Positions 28,009-37,134 are shown, counted from the stretch's first letter. The stretch: DNA of 57,877 nucleotides from Pseudomonadota bacterium (GCA_018823285.1 JAHJIQ010000048.1:1-57877), one strand, 5' to 3'. Notes: generated from the sequence alone by a model not told the origin. Numbers and translations: made by a program.

Positions 28009-29049
28009 ATGGAAACTCTGCAGATCCGAGACATCAAGGACAACCAGACGGTTGACGGGACTTATCTGGTCCGGGAGATGACGAGGGGCGAAACCCGGAC
28101 CGGCAATCCGTTTCTCTCCCTGACGGTGATGGATTCCTCCGGCGAGATCGGCGGCCGGGTCTGGGAGAATGCCGAGCGCCTTGCCGAACAATGCCCGGCC
28201 GGATCGTTTATCCGGCTGAAAGCCCTGGCCCAGTCATACAAAGGGACCCTGCAGCTCCGGATCGACCATCTGGAACAAATCGAAGTCCCGGAAAAGGAAC
28301 TGGGACGGTTTCTGCCCTCGACCCCGGGCGACATCGATGTGATGGGGGCGGAGCTGATCCGGCTCGCCAAAGGGATCGAGGACCAGGATTACAGAAACCT
28401 GGCCATGGCCTTTCTCGGCGACAGCAAGATCCTGAAATCATTAAAGAAAGCCCCGGCCGCGAAGGCCATGCATCACGCCTATTTCGGCGGTCTTCTGGAG
28501 CACACCTTAGGAGTTGCGCGGCTTGCGAAAAATGTCGCCGAACTCTACCCGGCGATCGACCGCTCGCTGCTCTTGACCGGAGCCATCCTTCACGATATCG
28601 GCAAGCTCATCGAGTTCAGCTACGATACCTTTCCCTACGACTATTCCGACCAGGGGCGCCTGGTCGGGCACATGGTTCTCGGGATCGAAATGCTCCAGGA
28701 GAAAGGCCGGGCCCTGCCGCACTTCCCCGGTGAAAAGATGACCCACCTGAAGCACCTGATCCTCTCCCATCACGGCCGCCACGAATTCGGCTCCCCGTCC
28801 CTGCCCATGATGCTGGAGGCCTTTGTCTTAAACTTTCTCGACGATCTGGACGCGAAGATCAACTATATCCGGGATCTGGGCAGGAAAACCGGCGGGGAAG
28901 GCTATCGCTGGACCGATTACCAGCGCAACCTGGAACGGTTTCTCTACGTCCAGGGTGAACAGAACGATGATGTCGATAACGGAAACGGGCGGCAAAATCA
29001 GGCGGAAAACGAAATTGACCCACGGCAGAGAAATCTATGGCTGAAATAG
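28009..29049 (+). CDS. OB-fold/HD-domain 3'-5' exoribonuclease, YhaM/CBF1 type
   Basis: 346 residues. An N-terminal OB-fold (about 10-95, with GNPFLSLTVMDSSGEIGGRVW) is followed by an HD domain. HD-type metal ligands are visible: His in HHAYFGGLLEHTLGV, HD in ILHDIGKLIEF, and His in LILSHHG. B. subtilis YhaM of this layout trims RNA 3' ends and degrades ssDNA. It starts 10 nt after purL and overlaps holB by 13 nt, so all three are probably one operon. The C-terminal tail is Asn/Asp-rich and seems unstructured. Confidence 0.85.
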   Translation: METLQIRDIKDNQTVDGTYLVREMTRGETRTGNPFLSLTVMDSSGEIGGRVWENAERLAEQCPAGSFIRLKALAQSYKGTLQLRIDHLEQIEVPEKELGRFLPSTPGDIDVMGAELIRLAKGIEDQDYRNLAMAFLGDSKILKSLKKAPAAKAMHHAYFGGLLEHTLGVARLAKNVAELYPAIDRSLLLTGAILHDIGKLIEFSYDTFPYDYSDQGRLVGHMVLGIEMLQEKGRALPHFPGEKMTHLKHLILSHHGRHEFGSPSLPMMLEAFVLNFLDDLDAKINYIRDLGRKTGGEGYRWTDYQRNLERFLYVQGEQNDDVDNGNGRQNQAENEIDPRQRNLWLK

Positions 29050-30041
29050 CAAACGCCAATCTCACCATCTCTTCGGTTCTCGGACAGGAAAAGGCCAAGA
29101 AAATGCTGCGCCGGGCGGTGACCGGCAACCGCCTGAGCCACGCCTATCTGTTCCGGGGTCCGGCAGGGGTCGGCAAGCGGACTCTGGGCCGGGCCTTCGC
29201 CAGATACCTGAACTGTCTTTCCCCCACCGATACCCAGGACGCCTGCTGCAGCTGCGCTTCCTGCCATAAGTTCGCCAGCGGCAGCCATCCCGACCTGATG
29301 GTGATTGAACCGGTCGGAGTATCAATCAAAATTGAACAGATCAGGGAGCTCAAGCACGCACTTTCCTTTCCTCCCTACGAAGCGGGAGTCCGGGTGGTTA
29401 TCCTGACCGAAGTCCACACCATGCGCCGGGAGGCGGCGAACAGCCTTTTGAAAATCCTCGAAGAGCCCCCGCCCGGGAACCTCCTGATCCTGACCGGCAA
29501 TGAAGCGGGCGATATCCTGCCCACCATCTCCTCCCGCTGTCAGGCGGTCCCTTTCGTCGGCCTGTCGACCGGTCTGATTGAGGAAACCCTGGTGGCCGAC
29601 GGAATCGACCGAGACACCGCCCGCACCCTCGCCGCGATGACCGGCAACAGTCTCGGTCAGGCCAGGCTCCTGGCCGGGCAGGGGTTGCTCGAGATCCGCC
29701 GGACCCTGATCGAGAAATTGCTGGCGACCTCCCCCGGAAAGCCGGAAACCGCCGAATCGGTCTTTGCCCTGGCGGAAACGACCTCTTCCCACAAGGAAGA
29801 TCTGCCGGAAATTCTCGAACTCATCCGCTCCTGGCTGCGCGACCTCATCCTGCTCAGTTGCCGCGTTGAGGGCAGGATCATCAACCACGACCTCTCCTCC
29901 CTCCTTGAGCAGGCAGGCGGGCGATGGGACTACAACGACCTGCTTATCCGCCTCGATCTGATCGACAAGGCCAGGCGGCAGCTCGCCCGCAACTGCAACC
30001 GGACCCTGGTCTGTGAAGCGCTCTACTTTGGATTGCTTTAA
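29037..30041 (+). CDS. holB: DNA polymerase III delta' subunit
   Basis: 334 residues, AAA+ clamp-loader subunit. The P-loop GPAGVGKRTLG (near residues 38-48) is intact. The zinc module CLSPTDTQDACCSCASCH matches the four-Cys module of DnaX/HolB proteins. EEPPPGNLLILTG and the sensor-like ISSRCQAVPF follow. In E. coli delta' the P-loop is not functional; here it looks able to bind nucleotide. It overlaps the end of the YhaM-type gene by 13 nt. An 88-nt gap separates it from ricT. Confidence 0.92.
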   Translation: MAEIANANLTISSVLGQEKAKKMLRRAVTGNRLSHAYLFRGPAGVGKRTLGRAFARYLNCLSPTDTQDACCSCASCHKFASGSHPDLMVIEPVGVSIKIEQIRELKHALSFPPYEAGVRVVILTEVHTMRREAANSLLKILEEPPPGNLLILTGNEAGDILPTISSRCQAVPFVGLSTGLIEETLVADGIDRDTARTLAAMTGNSLGQARLLAGQGLLEIRRTLIEKLLATSPGKPETAESVFALAETTSSHKEDLPEILELIRSWLRDLILLSCRVEGRIINHDLSSLLEQAGGRWDYNDLLIRLDLIDKARRQLARNCNRTLVCEALYFGLL

Positions 30042-30129
30042 ACCCCCGCAACTGTTAATATCGCCGATTAACTTCAGTTGAATATCTCGACCGACTAGCC
30101 ATTCTCATAAAGAGAGATCAGGATACATT

Positions 30130-31248
30130 TTGCAGAACGATCCTTCAGAAAATATTGACCCTGAAAACCAGGAAGATGAAGAGTTGATTGAGGCTGAACA
30201 GGAGCCGGACACTCTGGAATCCTACGGGGAAGACCCACCAATCGGGACCGAACAACCGGATTCATCCGCCCGGGAACCGGAACAGGAGACGCCGGATGGT
30301 GCTCCGGACCATCATTACTACATCCGATTCAGAAAGGATGATCCGGCCTATTCAGCGCTCTCCAGAATCTCCGGTCTGACCAGGGGCGACGTGGTGATGG
30401 CCCAGGCTGAGCATGGCCTTGAACCCGCCACCGTGGTCGGCCTTGGCCCGGACATGACCGGACTGCCGAAAAAAGAGACCACCAGCGCCTCCTACCTCCT
30501 GACCAGAAGGGCCAACCGGGATGAAATCAGCAAGTTCGAACGTCTGGTCGAACGGGAAGAGGAGGCCTTCGCCATCTGCAAGACCCATATCGAAAAGCAT
30601 CGGCTCAATATGAAACTGATCCGGGTCGAGCGATATTTCAACGGCAGCAAAATCATTTTTTATTTTACCGCCGAAAACCGGGTGGATTTTCGGGAACTGG
30701 TCAAAGATCTGGTCCAGGAATTCAGAACCCGGGTTGAAATCCGCCAGATCGGGGTCCGGCATGAAACCAAAATGGTCGGCGGCCTTGGCTGTTGCGGCCG
30801 GGAGCTCTGCTGCTCCTCCTTTATCAAGAACTTCTCACCGGTATCGATCAAGATGGCCAAGACCCAGAACCTGCCGCTCAACCCGGCGAAGATCTCCGGA
30901 GTCTGCAACCGTCTGCTCTGCTGCCTCACCTACGAATACGATACCTACCGGAAACTGCGCAAGGGGATGCCCAAAGTCGGCAAGAACATTGTCCTGGACG
31001 ACAAGGAATACAAGGTGATCAACAGTGACGTCCTTGCCGAGACCGTCACCGTCGTCATCCCCGGTCAGCCGGATCCGCCCCGGGTGGTGACCCGCAGGGA
31101 GTGGGCCGCATCCGACCCGAGACCGCAGGACTCCGCCCCGAAGGGAGACCATAAAGAAAGGGAGCAGCCGCCAAGTCAGCAACCCAGAAAAAAGGGACGC
31201 CCGGGGAAAGGACAATGGCAGAAAGGGAAAAAGAAAGAACAGCAATGA
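30130..31248 (+). CDS. ricT: PSP1-domain protein, RicT/YaaT family
   Basis: 372 residues. A very acidic, Pro/Glu-rich N-terminus (about 1-60) precedes the PSP1 core (about 60-290). The conserved cysteines that bind Fe-S clusters in B. subtilis RicT are present in GCCGRELCCSSF and GVCNRLLCCLTYE. A basic, Lys/Arg-rich tail ends the protein. In Bacillus the RicT complex promotes Rny-dependent mRNA processing; its role in proteobacteria is not settled. The only credible start is TTG at 30130, with AGGA 8 nt upstream. The stop overlaps the metG ATG as ATGA. Confidence 0.87.
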   Translation: MQNDPSENIDPENQEDEELIEAEQEPDTLESYGEDPPIGTEQPDSSAREPEQETPDGAPDHHYYIRFRKDDPAYSALSRISGLTRGDVVMAQAEHGLEPATVVGLGPDMTGLPKKETTSASYLLTRRANRDEISKFERLVEREEEAFAICKTHIEKHRLNMKLIRVERYFNGSKIIFYFTAENRVDFRELVKDLVQEFRTRVEIRQIGVRHETKMVGGLGCCGRELCCSSFIKNFSPVSIKMAKTQNLPLNPAKISGVCNRLLCCLTYEYDTYRKLRKGMPKVGKNIVLDDKEYKVINSDVLAETVTVVIPGQPDPPRVVTRREWAASDPRPQDSAPKGDHKEREQPPSQQPRKKGRPGKGQWQKGKKKEQQ

Positions 31249-33149
31249 GTTACTACATCACCACCCCGATCTTTTATGTCAATGCCCAGCCCCATCTGGG
31301 CCATGCCTACACAACCATCATCGCCGACACCGCCGCCCGTTACCAGAAACTGGCCGGAGAAGAAGTCCGCTTCCAGACCGGCACCGACGAGCACGGCGAT
31401 AAAATTGCCGAAGCCGCCGCCAAGGCCGGGGAAACTCCCCGCCAGTATGCGGACCGGATCAGCGACATGTTCCGTACCGCCTGGCCGCCGCTTAATATTG
31501 CCAACGACACCTTCATCCGCACCACCGATCCCGGACATATCGCAACCGTGCAGAAGATTCTGCAGCAGGTCTACGACCAGGGCGACATCTATTTCAGCGA
31601 ATATTCCGGCCTCTACTGCCAGGGTTGCGAGAGATTCCTGACCGAAAAGGAACTGGTCAACGGCAACTGCCCCGATCACCTGCAGCCCCCGGCCGCCATT
31701 ACCGAGCAGAACTACTTCTTCAGGATGTCGAAATACCAGGAGTGGCTGATCGACCATATCGAAAAAAATCCGGAGTTCATCCAGCCTGAACGTTACCGCA
31801 ACGAAGTGCTCTCATTTTTAAAGGAGCCCCTTGAGGATCTCTGTATTTCCAGGCCGACCAGCCGGCTGACCTGGGGGATCCCGCTGCCCTTTGACGACAA
31901 GTATGTCACCTATGTCTGGTTTGATGCCCTGATCAACTACCTCACCGGCATCGGGTACCCGGACGGCGCCGATTTTACGAAACACTGGTCTGTTGCCGAA
32001 CATGTGATCGCCAAGGACATCCTGAAACCCCACGCCATCTTCTGGCCGACCATGCTCCGCTCCCTTGGCCTCGCCCCATATCGGAAACTTCATGTCCACG
32101 GCTTCTGGACGGTCGATGGGGTCAAGATGTCCAAGAGTATCGGCAACGTGATCCGCCCGGCGGAGATGGTGGAGAATTTCGGCGCCGATGCCACCCGCTT
32201 TTTCCTGCTGCGGGAGATGTCTTTCGGCCTCGACGCCGATTTCAGTTACGATTCCCTGATCGGCCGGCAGAATTCCGACCTCGCCAATGATCTCGGCAAC
32301 CTGTTCAGCCGCTCCCTGACCATGGTCAGAAATTTCTCCGCCGGCAAGGTCCCCGCTCCGGCGGAGATGAGTGACGGTGACCGGGAGCTGGCCGAGGCCG
32401 CCCGGGAAATGATCGTCGAATACATTGCCCAGATGGATGACTTTCTGTTCCACCGGGCCCTGCAGTCGATCTGGAAAGTGATCAGCCTGGCCAACAAGTA
32501 CATCGTCAGCAACGCCCCGTGGGAACTGGCCAAAGATCCGGCGCTGAAAAACCGGCTCGACACGGTGCTCTACACCCTGCTGGAAACCCTGCGCCTGATC
32601 ACCCTCACCCTGCACCCGATCATTCCCGAGACGGCAGCAAAGATGGCCGCAGCCCTCGGAGTTGAAGAAGTGCCGGACCTCGCCGCCCAGAAAGCGTGGG
32701 GTCTCATAAAAACCGGGACCGTGATTACCCCGGGTCCCGCCCTGTTCCCCCGGCTGAAGAAGGAAGACATCGTACAGCAGGAAAACAGGGAGAAAGCTCC
32801 ACCAACTGCCACAAAGGGGGGAGATGACAACCAGCTCGAGTATTCCCATTTCCAGAAACTCGACCTCCGGATCGCCGAGATCATCACCGCCGAAAAAATC
32901 AAAAAATCGGACCGTCTCCTGAAGCTTACCGTAAAGGCGCCGGAACCGCGGACCATCGTTGCCGGCATCGCCGAGCATTACGACCCGGAAACCCTGATCG
33001 GCCGCCAGGTCATCATTGTCGCGAACCTCAAACCGGCCAAACTGATGGGCGTCGAGTCCCATGGCATGGTCCTGGCCGTTAAAGACGGGGACCGCCTGGT
33101 TCTTTCAGCTCCAAGCGAGCAGGTGACGCCGGGCAGCAAGGTTTCATGA
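31245..33149 (+). CDS. metG: Methionyl-tRNA synthetase with C-terminal tRNA-binding domain
   Basis: 634 residues. Class I synthetase with the HIGH-type motif PHLGH near residues 14-18 and KMSKS near 295-299. A single zinc knuckle is visible as CQGC then CPDH (near 125-147), a C-C-C-H form. The last 110 residues are the EMAP/Trbp111 OB-fold (LDLRIAEII to TPGSKVS), which increases tRNA affinity and allows dimerisation. The start MSYYITTPIFYVN overlaps the ricT stop (ATGA); the longer open frame lies inside ricT. Confidence 0.97.
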   Translation: MSYYITTPIFYVNAQPHLGHAYTTIIADTAARYQKLAGEEVRFQTGTDEHGDKIAEAAAKAGETPRQYADRISDMFRTAWPPLNIANDTFIRTTDPGHIATVQKILQQVYDQGDIYFSEYSGLYCQGCERFLTEKELVNGNCPDHLQPPAAITEQNYFFRMSKYQEWLIDHIEKNPEFIQPERYRNEVLSFLKEPLEDLCISRPTSRLTWGIPLPFDDKYVTYVWFDALINYLTGIGYPDGADFTKHWSVAEHVIAKDILKPHAIFWPTMLRSLGLAPYRKLHVHGFWTVDGVKMSKSIGNVIRPAEMVENFGADATRFFLLREMSFGLDADFSYDSLIGRQNSDLANDLGNLFSRSLTMVRNFSAGKVPAPAEMSDGDRELAEAAREMIVEYIAQMDDFLFHRALQSIWKVISLANKYIVSNAPWELAKDPALKNRLDTVLYTLLETLRLITLTLHPIIPETAAKMAAALGVEEVPDLAAQKAWGLIKTGTVITPGPALFPRLKKEDIVQQENREKAPPTATKGGDDNQLEYSHFQKLDLRIAEIITAEKIKKSDRLLKLTVKAPEPRTIVAGIAEHYDPETLIGRQVIIVANLKPAKLMGVESHGMVLAVKDGDRLVLSAPSEQVTPGSKVS

Positions 33150-33451
33150 CCGACACGCCCACTCAATCTGAAAAAGAGGTGACCGGGTTCTTCCGCAAAA
33201 CCGCCGAGCAGGCGGCAACCCTTCCGGTCAGAGTCACCACTATTCCCGCCGCTGATCACACCATCGCCGGCCTCTGCCTGATTGCCGAAGAAAGACCTCC
33301 CGCCGACCCGCAGGCAATCGCCGCCGCCATCGTTGCCGATCTTGAAAGCTGCCCCGACAGGGAACGGGCGAGCATCCCCCCCCCGCCATGCCAGGTGACG
33401 GTGGAGGAGCGGGCCCAGCTTTTCAAACTGTTCAGCAAGGACAAGGGATGA
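33146..33451 (+). CDS. Hypothetical protein (101 aa) between metG and the MinD-like gene
   Basis: Not recognised. 101 residues, acidic to neutral, no signal or membrane segment. A central hydrophobic strand (HTIAGLCLIAEE) is followed by a Pro-rich linker (IPPPPCQ) and a helical end (VEERAQLFKLFSKDKG). It is joined at both ends by ATGA overlaps, to metG upstream and the MinD-like ATPase downstream. That coupling supports it being a real gene and suggests a partner for the ATPase. Confidence 0.7.
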   Translation: MTDTPTQSEKEVTGFFRKTAEQAATLPVRVTTIPAADHTIAGLCLIAEERPPADPQAIAAAIVADLESCPDRERASIPPPPCQVTVEERAQLFKLFSKDKG

Positions 33452-34221
33452 GTCGAAACGTGAATCTCAACACCAGGGCAAAAATCATCAGCATCAGCAG
33501 CGGCAAAGGCGGTGTCGGCAAGACCGGCTTTGCGGTGAACCTGGCCCTCGCCCTTGCCGCAAATGGGAAACAGGTCCTGCTGATTGATGGCGACCTCGGC
33601 CTCGCCAATGTCGATATCGTGCTGGGCCTGAATGTCCGCCACAACCTGCAGGAAACGATTCAGGACGGCAGGGACCCCTCTGAACTCCTGATCGAAATCA
33701 ACCCGGGCTTTCAGGTGCTGCCGGCAAGTTCCGGGGTCCCTGAAATGGCAAACCTCTCCCCGGCAGAACAGTACTCCCTGACCAGCTCTCTCGAAAAACT
33801 GGTGAACAAGTTTGATTATGTCCTCCTTGATACCGCCGCAGGCCTTGGCGATTCGGTACTCTGGCTCAACACCTGGGCCATGCACAACATCGTGATCATG
33901 ACCCCCGACCCCACCTCTTTAACCGACGCCTACGCGCTGATGAAGGTGCTGGCGACCCTCCATGAGAGAAAAAAATTTCTTCTGGTCATCAACAATGTCA
34001 AAAGCGGCCGGGAAGGAAATGAGGTTTTTGCGAATATGGCCTCGGTCCTGGAGAAATTCCTGTCGATCACCCCGTCTTTTCTTGGCAATATCCCGAGCGA
34101 CAGTGCCGTGACCAGAGCGGTCCGGGAACAGCGCCCCTTTTTCCTCACCACCCCTGATTCCGGAGCCGCCGGCGCCATCGCCGGAATAGCCGGCCGCCTT
34201 GTGGAACTCCTGCCTGATTGA
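33448..34221 (+). CDS. MinD/ParA-family ATPase, FlhG/FleN-like
   Basis: 257 residues. Deviant Walker A GKGGVGKT at residues 19-26, switch I LIDGDLGLANVD, switch II DTAAGLGDSV, and the family tract VTRAVREQRPF near the end. A LLPD terminus follows without a clear MinD membrane-targeting helix. The GDLGLANVDIVLG motif is typical of FlhG (flagellar number control), but no flagellar or flhF genes are nearby. Another polar-placement role, for example for pili, is possible. The start is fixed by ATGA overlap with the preceding gene. Confidence 0.87.
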   Translation: MSRNVNLNTRAKIISISSGKGGVGKTGFAVNLALALAANGKQVLLIDGDLGLANVDIVLGLNVRHNLQETIQDGRDPSELLIEINPGFQVLPASSGVPEMANLSPAEQYSLTSSLEKLVNKFDYVLLDTAAGLGDSVLWLNTWAMHNIVIMTPDPTSLTDAYALMKVLATLHERKKFLLVINNVKSGREGNEVFANMASVLEKFLSITPSFLGNIPSDSAVTRAVREQRPFFLTTPDSGAAGAIAGIAGRLVELLPD

Positions 34222-34387
34222 GCGCTATCTATTTGTAATTATTGACTTTATCAATAAAGAAGATTCCAGGTAGGGTCTCCCTAATCATAATATTTTTGAA
34301 AAAATTCTTGTTTTATTGCCTAAGTTCTTGTTTTTTATAGTAAAATACCAATCACGACAGAATCTGGAATAAAGGGATAGAAACCAT

Positions 34388-34687
34388 ATGTTCGTTGTCA
34401 GCAATTTTTTAAGCGCCCTGGCCACCCTCATTGACCTGGTACTCGGGGCCTATATGTGGGTCATCATCGGCAGGGCGATCATCTCCTGGGTGAACGCCGA
34501 TCCCTATAATCCCATTGTGCGCTTCCTGTATGAAGTCACCGAACCCCTGCTGTCGAGAATCCGGAGAGTTGTCCCGATGTTCGGCGGCGGGATCGACTTT
34601 TCGCCAATGATCCTTATTGTGGCAATCATGTTTCTGAGAAGCTTCATCGTGCCGACCCTGCAACAGATCGCTTTAAGCCTTGGTTGA
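34388..34687 (+). CDS. yggT: YggT-family membrane protein (YlmG)
   Basis: 99 residues with two hydrophobic helices (about 5-28 and 70-92) and the YggT signature between them: WINAD-like SWVNADPYNPIVRFLYEVTEPLLSRIRRV. Members are small inner-membrane proteins tied to cell division, osmotic tolerance or thylakoid/nucleoid organisation depending on species. AAGGGA lies upstream of the ATG. The 166 nt before it are AT-rich with a repeated TTCTTGTTTT (near 34305 and 34325) and TATAGTAAAAT, a likely promoter area. divIVA follows, an order known from Gram-positive division loci (ylmG-ylmH-divIVA). Confidence 0.9.
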   Translation: MFVVSNFLSALATLIDLVLGAYMWVIIGRAIISWVNADPYNPIVRFLYEVTEPLLSRIRRVVPMFGGGIDFSPMILIVAIMFLRSFIVPTLQQIALSLG

Positions 34688-34771
34688 TTGCTTTCTATTA
34701 AAGCTGCGTTGAGCAGCTTGGCTGCGCAAACGAAATTTATGCCCCTGGGGTATAAAGAGGAAGAATGAAAA

Positions 34772-35719
34772 ATGCCGATCACTCCGCAAGACATACAATC
34801 CAAACAGTTCCACGTCAGAATGCGTGGCTTTGATGTTGACGAGGTCGACAAATTCCTGGAAAAGATCGCCGAGGAATTCCTGATCCTGACCCTTGAAAAC
34901 AAGCAGATCATTGAAAAGGTCGAGAGCATGGAGAAGGAGATTGCGAACTTCCGCAACAAGGAACAGACCTTCCAGAATGCCATTCTCTCCGCCCAGAGAA
35001 TCAGCGACGAGATGCAGGAAAAAAGCCGCCAGGAGGCTGAGAAGACTCTAACTCTGGCCCGGAAGGAGTCCGAAGAGCTGCAGGCCAGGGTGCGGGAAGA
35101 GGCCGAAGCGCTTCAGGAGCGGGCCCACAAGGAAGCAAGTGAAATGAAGCGAAACGCCAGGGCTGAAGCTTCCCGCCTTGAAAGCGACGCCCGGGCGCGG
35201 ATTGCCCACCTCACCTCGGAAGTAAACACCCTGATCGGCATGAAAGACCGGATCACAAACGATCTGCGGGCGCTGCTGGGGAACTATCTGCAAAAAATCA
35301 ACGAAGCGGTCCCCGAAACCCTGAATACCCTGGAAGAACTCCCCGAACCGGAATTCTCCGGCCGGTCGGCAGGTGATTTTTCCCTCTCGGCCGACGACCG
35401 GGAAGATGATCTGGGAGATCTCTACGAAAAGATTGATCTGCCCGACGACACCTTTTCTTCGCAGGACGAGGAAACCGAAATTGCCGCCCCCGAACCGCAG
35501 GAACTCGGACTTGATGATCTTGAGCCTCTCGGCCTCGAAGACGAGGAAGAACCGGGAACCATGGTCGCCGTTCAGATCGACGGGGATGAAGGGTTTGATC
35601 AGGACCCGGACATCTCCATTCCCGACCTGGACGGGGAGATGCTGTTCTCGCTTGACGACCCCCTTGATGAACTGGAGCCGTCGGTCCGGATTTCCCCTGA
35701 AAAAAATATCGACCGCTGA
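34772..35719 (+). CDS. divIVA: DivIVA-domain coiled-coil protein
   Basis: 315 residues. It begins with the DivIVA N-terminal domain: MPITPQDIQSKQF, MRGFDVDEVDKFLEKI. A long coiled coil follows (about 30-165, heptad-rich Glu/Lys/Ala/Arg). The C-terminal half (about 185-315) is very acidic (many DDLGD, EDEEE stretches) and probably disordered. DivIVA proteins recognise negative membrane curvature and recruit polar or septal factors. This class is well studied in Gram-positives and less so in deltaproteobacteria. It sits between yggT and yggU. Confidence 0.87.
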   Translation: MPITPQDIQSKQFHVRMRGFDVDEVDKFLEKIAEEFLILTLENKQIIEKVESMEKEIANFRNKEQTFQNAILSAQRISDEMQEKSRQEAEKTLTLARKESEELQARVREEAEALQERAHKEASEMKRNARAEASRLESDARARIAHLTSEVNTLIGMKDRITNDLRALLGNYLQKINEAVPETLNTLEELPEPEFSGRSAGDFSLSADDREDDLGDLYEKIDLPDDTFSSQDEETEIAAPEPQELGLDDLEPLGLEDEEEPGTMVAVQIDGDEGFDQDPDISIPDLDGEMLFSLDDPLDELEPSVRISPEKNIDR

Positions 35720-35724
35720 CCCGA

Positions 35725-36021
35725 GTGCCCTATCTCAGCGCCGGCGGAGACAATGCGGTTCTCCTTGAAATCTACGTCCAGCCGAAGTCTTCAAAGAACC
35801 GGGTGTGCGGCATCCACAACCGGATGCTCAAAATTGCGATCACCGCCCCTCCGGTTGACGGCAAAGCCAACAGCCAGATCACCGCCTTCCTCGCCAAGCT
35901 ATTCAGGGTGCCGAAATCGGCGGTCACCCTGGTGAGCGGCCTGCAGGGGCGGACAAAAAAAGTCTCGGTTTCCGGAATCAACCTTGAGCAGGCGCGAGCC
36001 GTTCTCTCAACGATTCTCTAG
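35725..36021 (+). CDS. yggU: YggU/DUF167 family protein
   Basis: 98 residues. DUF167 signature: LEIYVQPKSSKNRV at the start, LKIAITAPPVDGKANSQIT in the middle, and SGLQGRTKKVSV near the end. Function unknown; a small mixed alpha/beta fold. GTG start, 5 nt after the divIVA stop, so translation is probably coupled. Confidence 0.9.
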   Translation: MPYLSAGGDNAVLLEIYVQPKSSKNRVCGIHNRMLKIAITAPPVDGKANSQITAFLAKLFRVPKSAVTLVSGLQGRTKKVSVSGINLEQARAVLSTIL

Positions 36022-36054
36022 AACTCTTTTCCGCACGCTAAACCATTGACCGCA

Positions 36055-36082
36055 TTGACTTTTCCCCCCATCAGGTTACAAT
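36055..36082 (+). promoter_or_regulatory. Sigma70-type promoter for the phosphoesterase-HIT-mutS operon
   Basis: TTGACT (36055-36060) and TACAAT (36077-36082) are separated by 16 nt; five of six bases match in each box. The start would be near 36089, about 42 nt before the ATG. Confidence 0.65.
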
Positions 36083-36130
36083 GGCCACTCAGTCAACAAT
36101 TCATTCACGTTCATCAGATTACGAAAGACC

Positions 36131-36628
36131 ATGACAAGGATCGGCATCCTGTCCGACACCCACCTGACCCGGCCCGACGAGCTGTTCACCGCCCGGGTGA
36201 GCGCCTGTTTTGCGGAAATCCCTGTGATTATCCATGCGGGAGACCTGACCAGCCCTTCAGTTCTTGAGGTTTTTGCGGGCAAGGAGGTCTATGCGGTTCA
36301 TGGCAATATGTGTGACCATTCCTCCCGCTCCACCCTGCCGCCCTGCCGCAAACTGGCAATCGACCGCTTTGAGATCGTCGTCGTTCACGGCTATGGATTC
36401 GGCTATGGGAACGACCTTGAAGAGCGGTTGTTCAGCGAATTTACCTCCGCCGACTGTATCATCTACGGCCACACCCATTCACCGGTGTGCCATACGGTGG
36501 GAGAGGTCCTGATCATGAACCCCGGCAGTTTCCAGTCCACCGGCCGTTTCGGCAGTCCGGGCACCTATGGTGTGCTTACGGTCGGCGAGAAGCTTTGCGG
36601 CAGAATCCATACTGTGCCGGAGGGATGA
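36131..36628 (+). CDS. YfcE/MJ0936-type metallophosphoesterase
   Basis: 165 residues. The calcineurin-like metal motifs are in order: SDTH (9-12), GDL (37-39), GNMCD (near 58-62, the GNC/HD-type position), HGYGFG, and GHTHSP near 115. This small class hydrolyses phosphodiesters of uncertain natural substrate. The stop overlaps the following HIT gene start (ATGATGA). Confidence 0.9.
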   Translation: MTRIGILSDTHLTRPDELFTARVSACFAEIPVIIHAGDLTSPSVLEVFAGKEVYAVHGNMCDHSSRSTLPPCRKLAIDRFEIVVVHGYGFGYGNDLEERLFSEFTSADCIIYGHTHSPVCHTVGEVLIMNPGSFQSTGRFGSPGTYGVLTVGEKLCGRIHTVPEG

Positions 36629-37134
36629 TGAAAAATCTGTGGGCCCCTTGGCGCATGTCATACATCATGGAAAAAAAGGCGCCGGCAGAAGCATGTTTTT
36701 TCGACGCAGCCCCTGAAAAAAATCACGATCGGCATCACCTGATCCTTTACCGCAATGCAGCCACCGTCGTGCTGCTGAACCGCTATCCCTATGCCAACGG
36801 CCATCTCTTGGTCGCACCGGCACGGCACGTGGCGACCCTTCTCGAACTGGCTGAGGCTGAAGCAGCCTCCCTGATCGCGATGGTCAGATCGGCCACCGCG
36901 ATCCTCGAAAAGCATCTCCGCCCGGACGGCTTTAATATCGGCCTCAATCTCGGCGAAGTCGCCGGGGCCGGAATTGCCGACCACCTCCACTTCCATATCA
37001 TCCCGAGATGGTCCGGAGATCACAACTTCATGGCCACAGTCGCCGAAATCAGGACCATCCCGGAACACATCGAGCAGACGTTTGACCGGCTGCTCCCCGA
37101 TTTTCAATCTCTGGCGGAGATCCCCGATGAGTAA
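36625..37134 (+). CDS. HIT-family hydrolase/phosphorylase
   Basis: 169 residues. The histidine triad HLHFHIIPR is near residues 119-127. The N-terminal LWAPWRMSYI and the Cys-Phe-Phe pattern are typical of the bacterial branch related to diadenosine tetraphosphate phosphorylase. It probably acts on dinucleoside polyphosphates or nucleoside adducts. ATG at 36625 is coupled to the upstream stop; ATG at 36628 is equally possible. Its last 8 nt overlap the mutS start. Confidence 0.9.
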   Translation: MMKNLWAPWRMSYIMEKKAPAEACFFDAAPEKNHDRHHLILYRNAATVVLLNRYPYANGHLLVAPARHVATLLELAEAEAASLIAMVRSATAILEKHLRPDGFNIGLNLGEVAGAGIADHLHFHIIPRWSGDHNFMATVAEIRTIPEHIEQTFDRLLPDFQSLAEIPDE

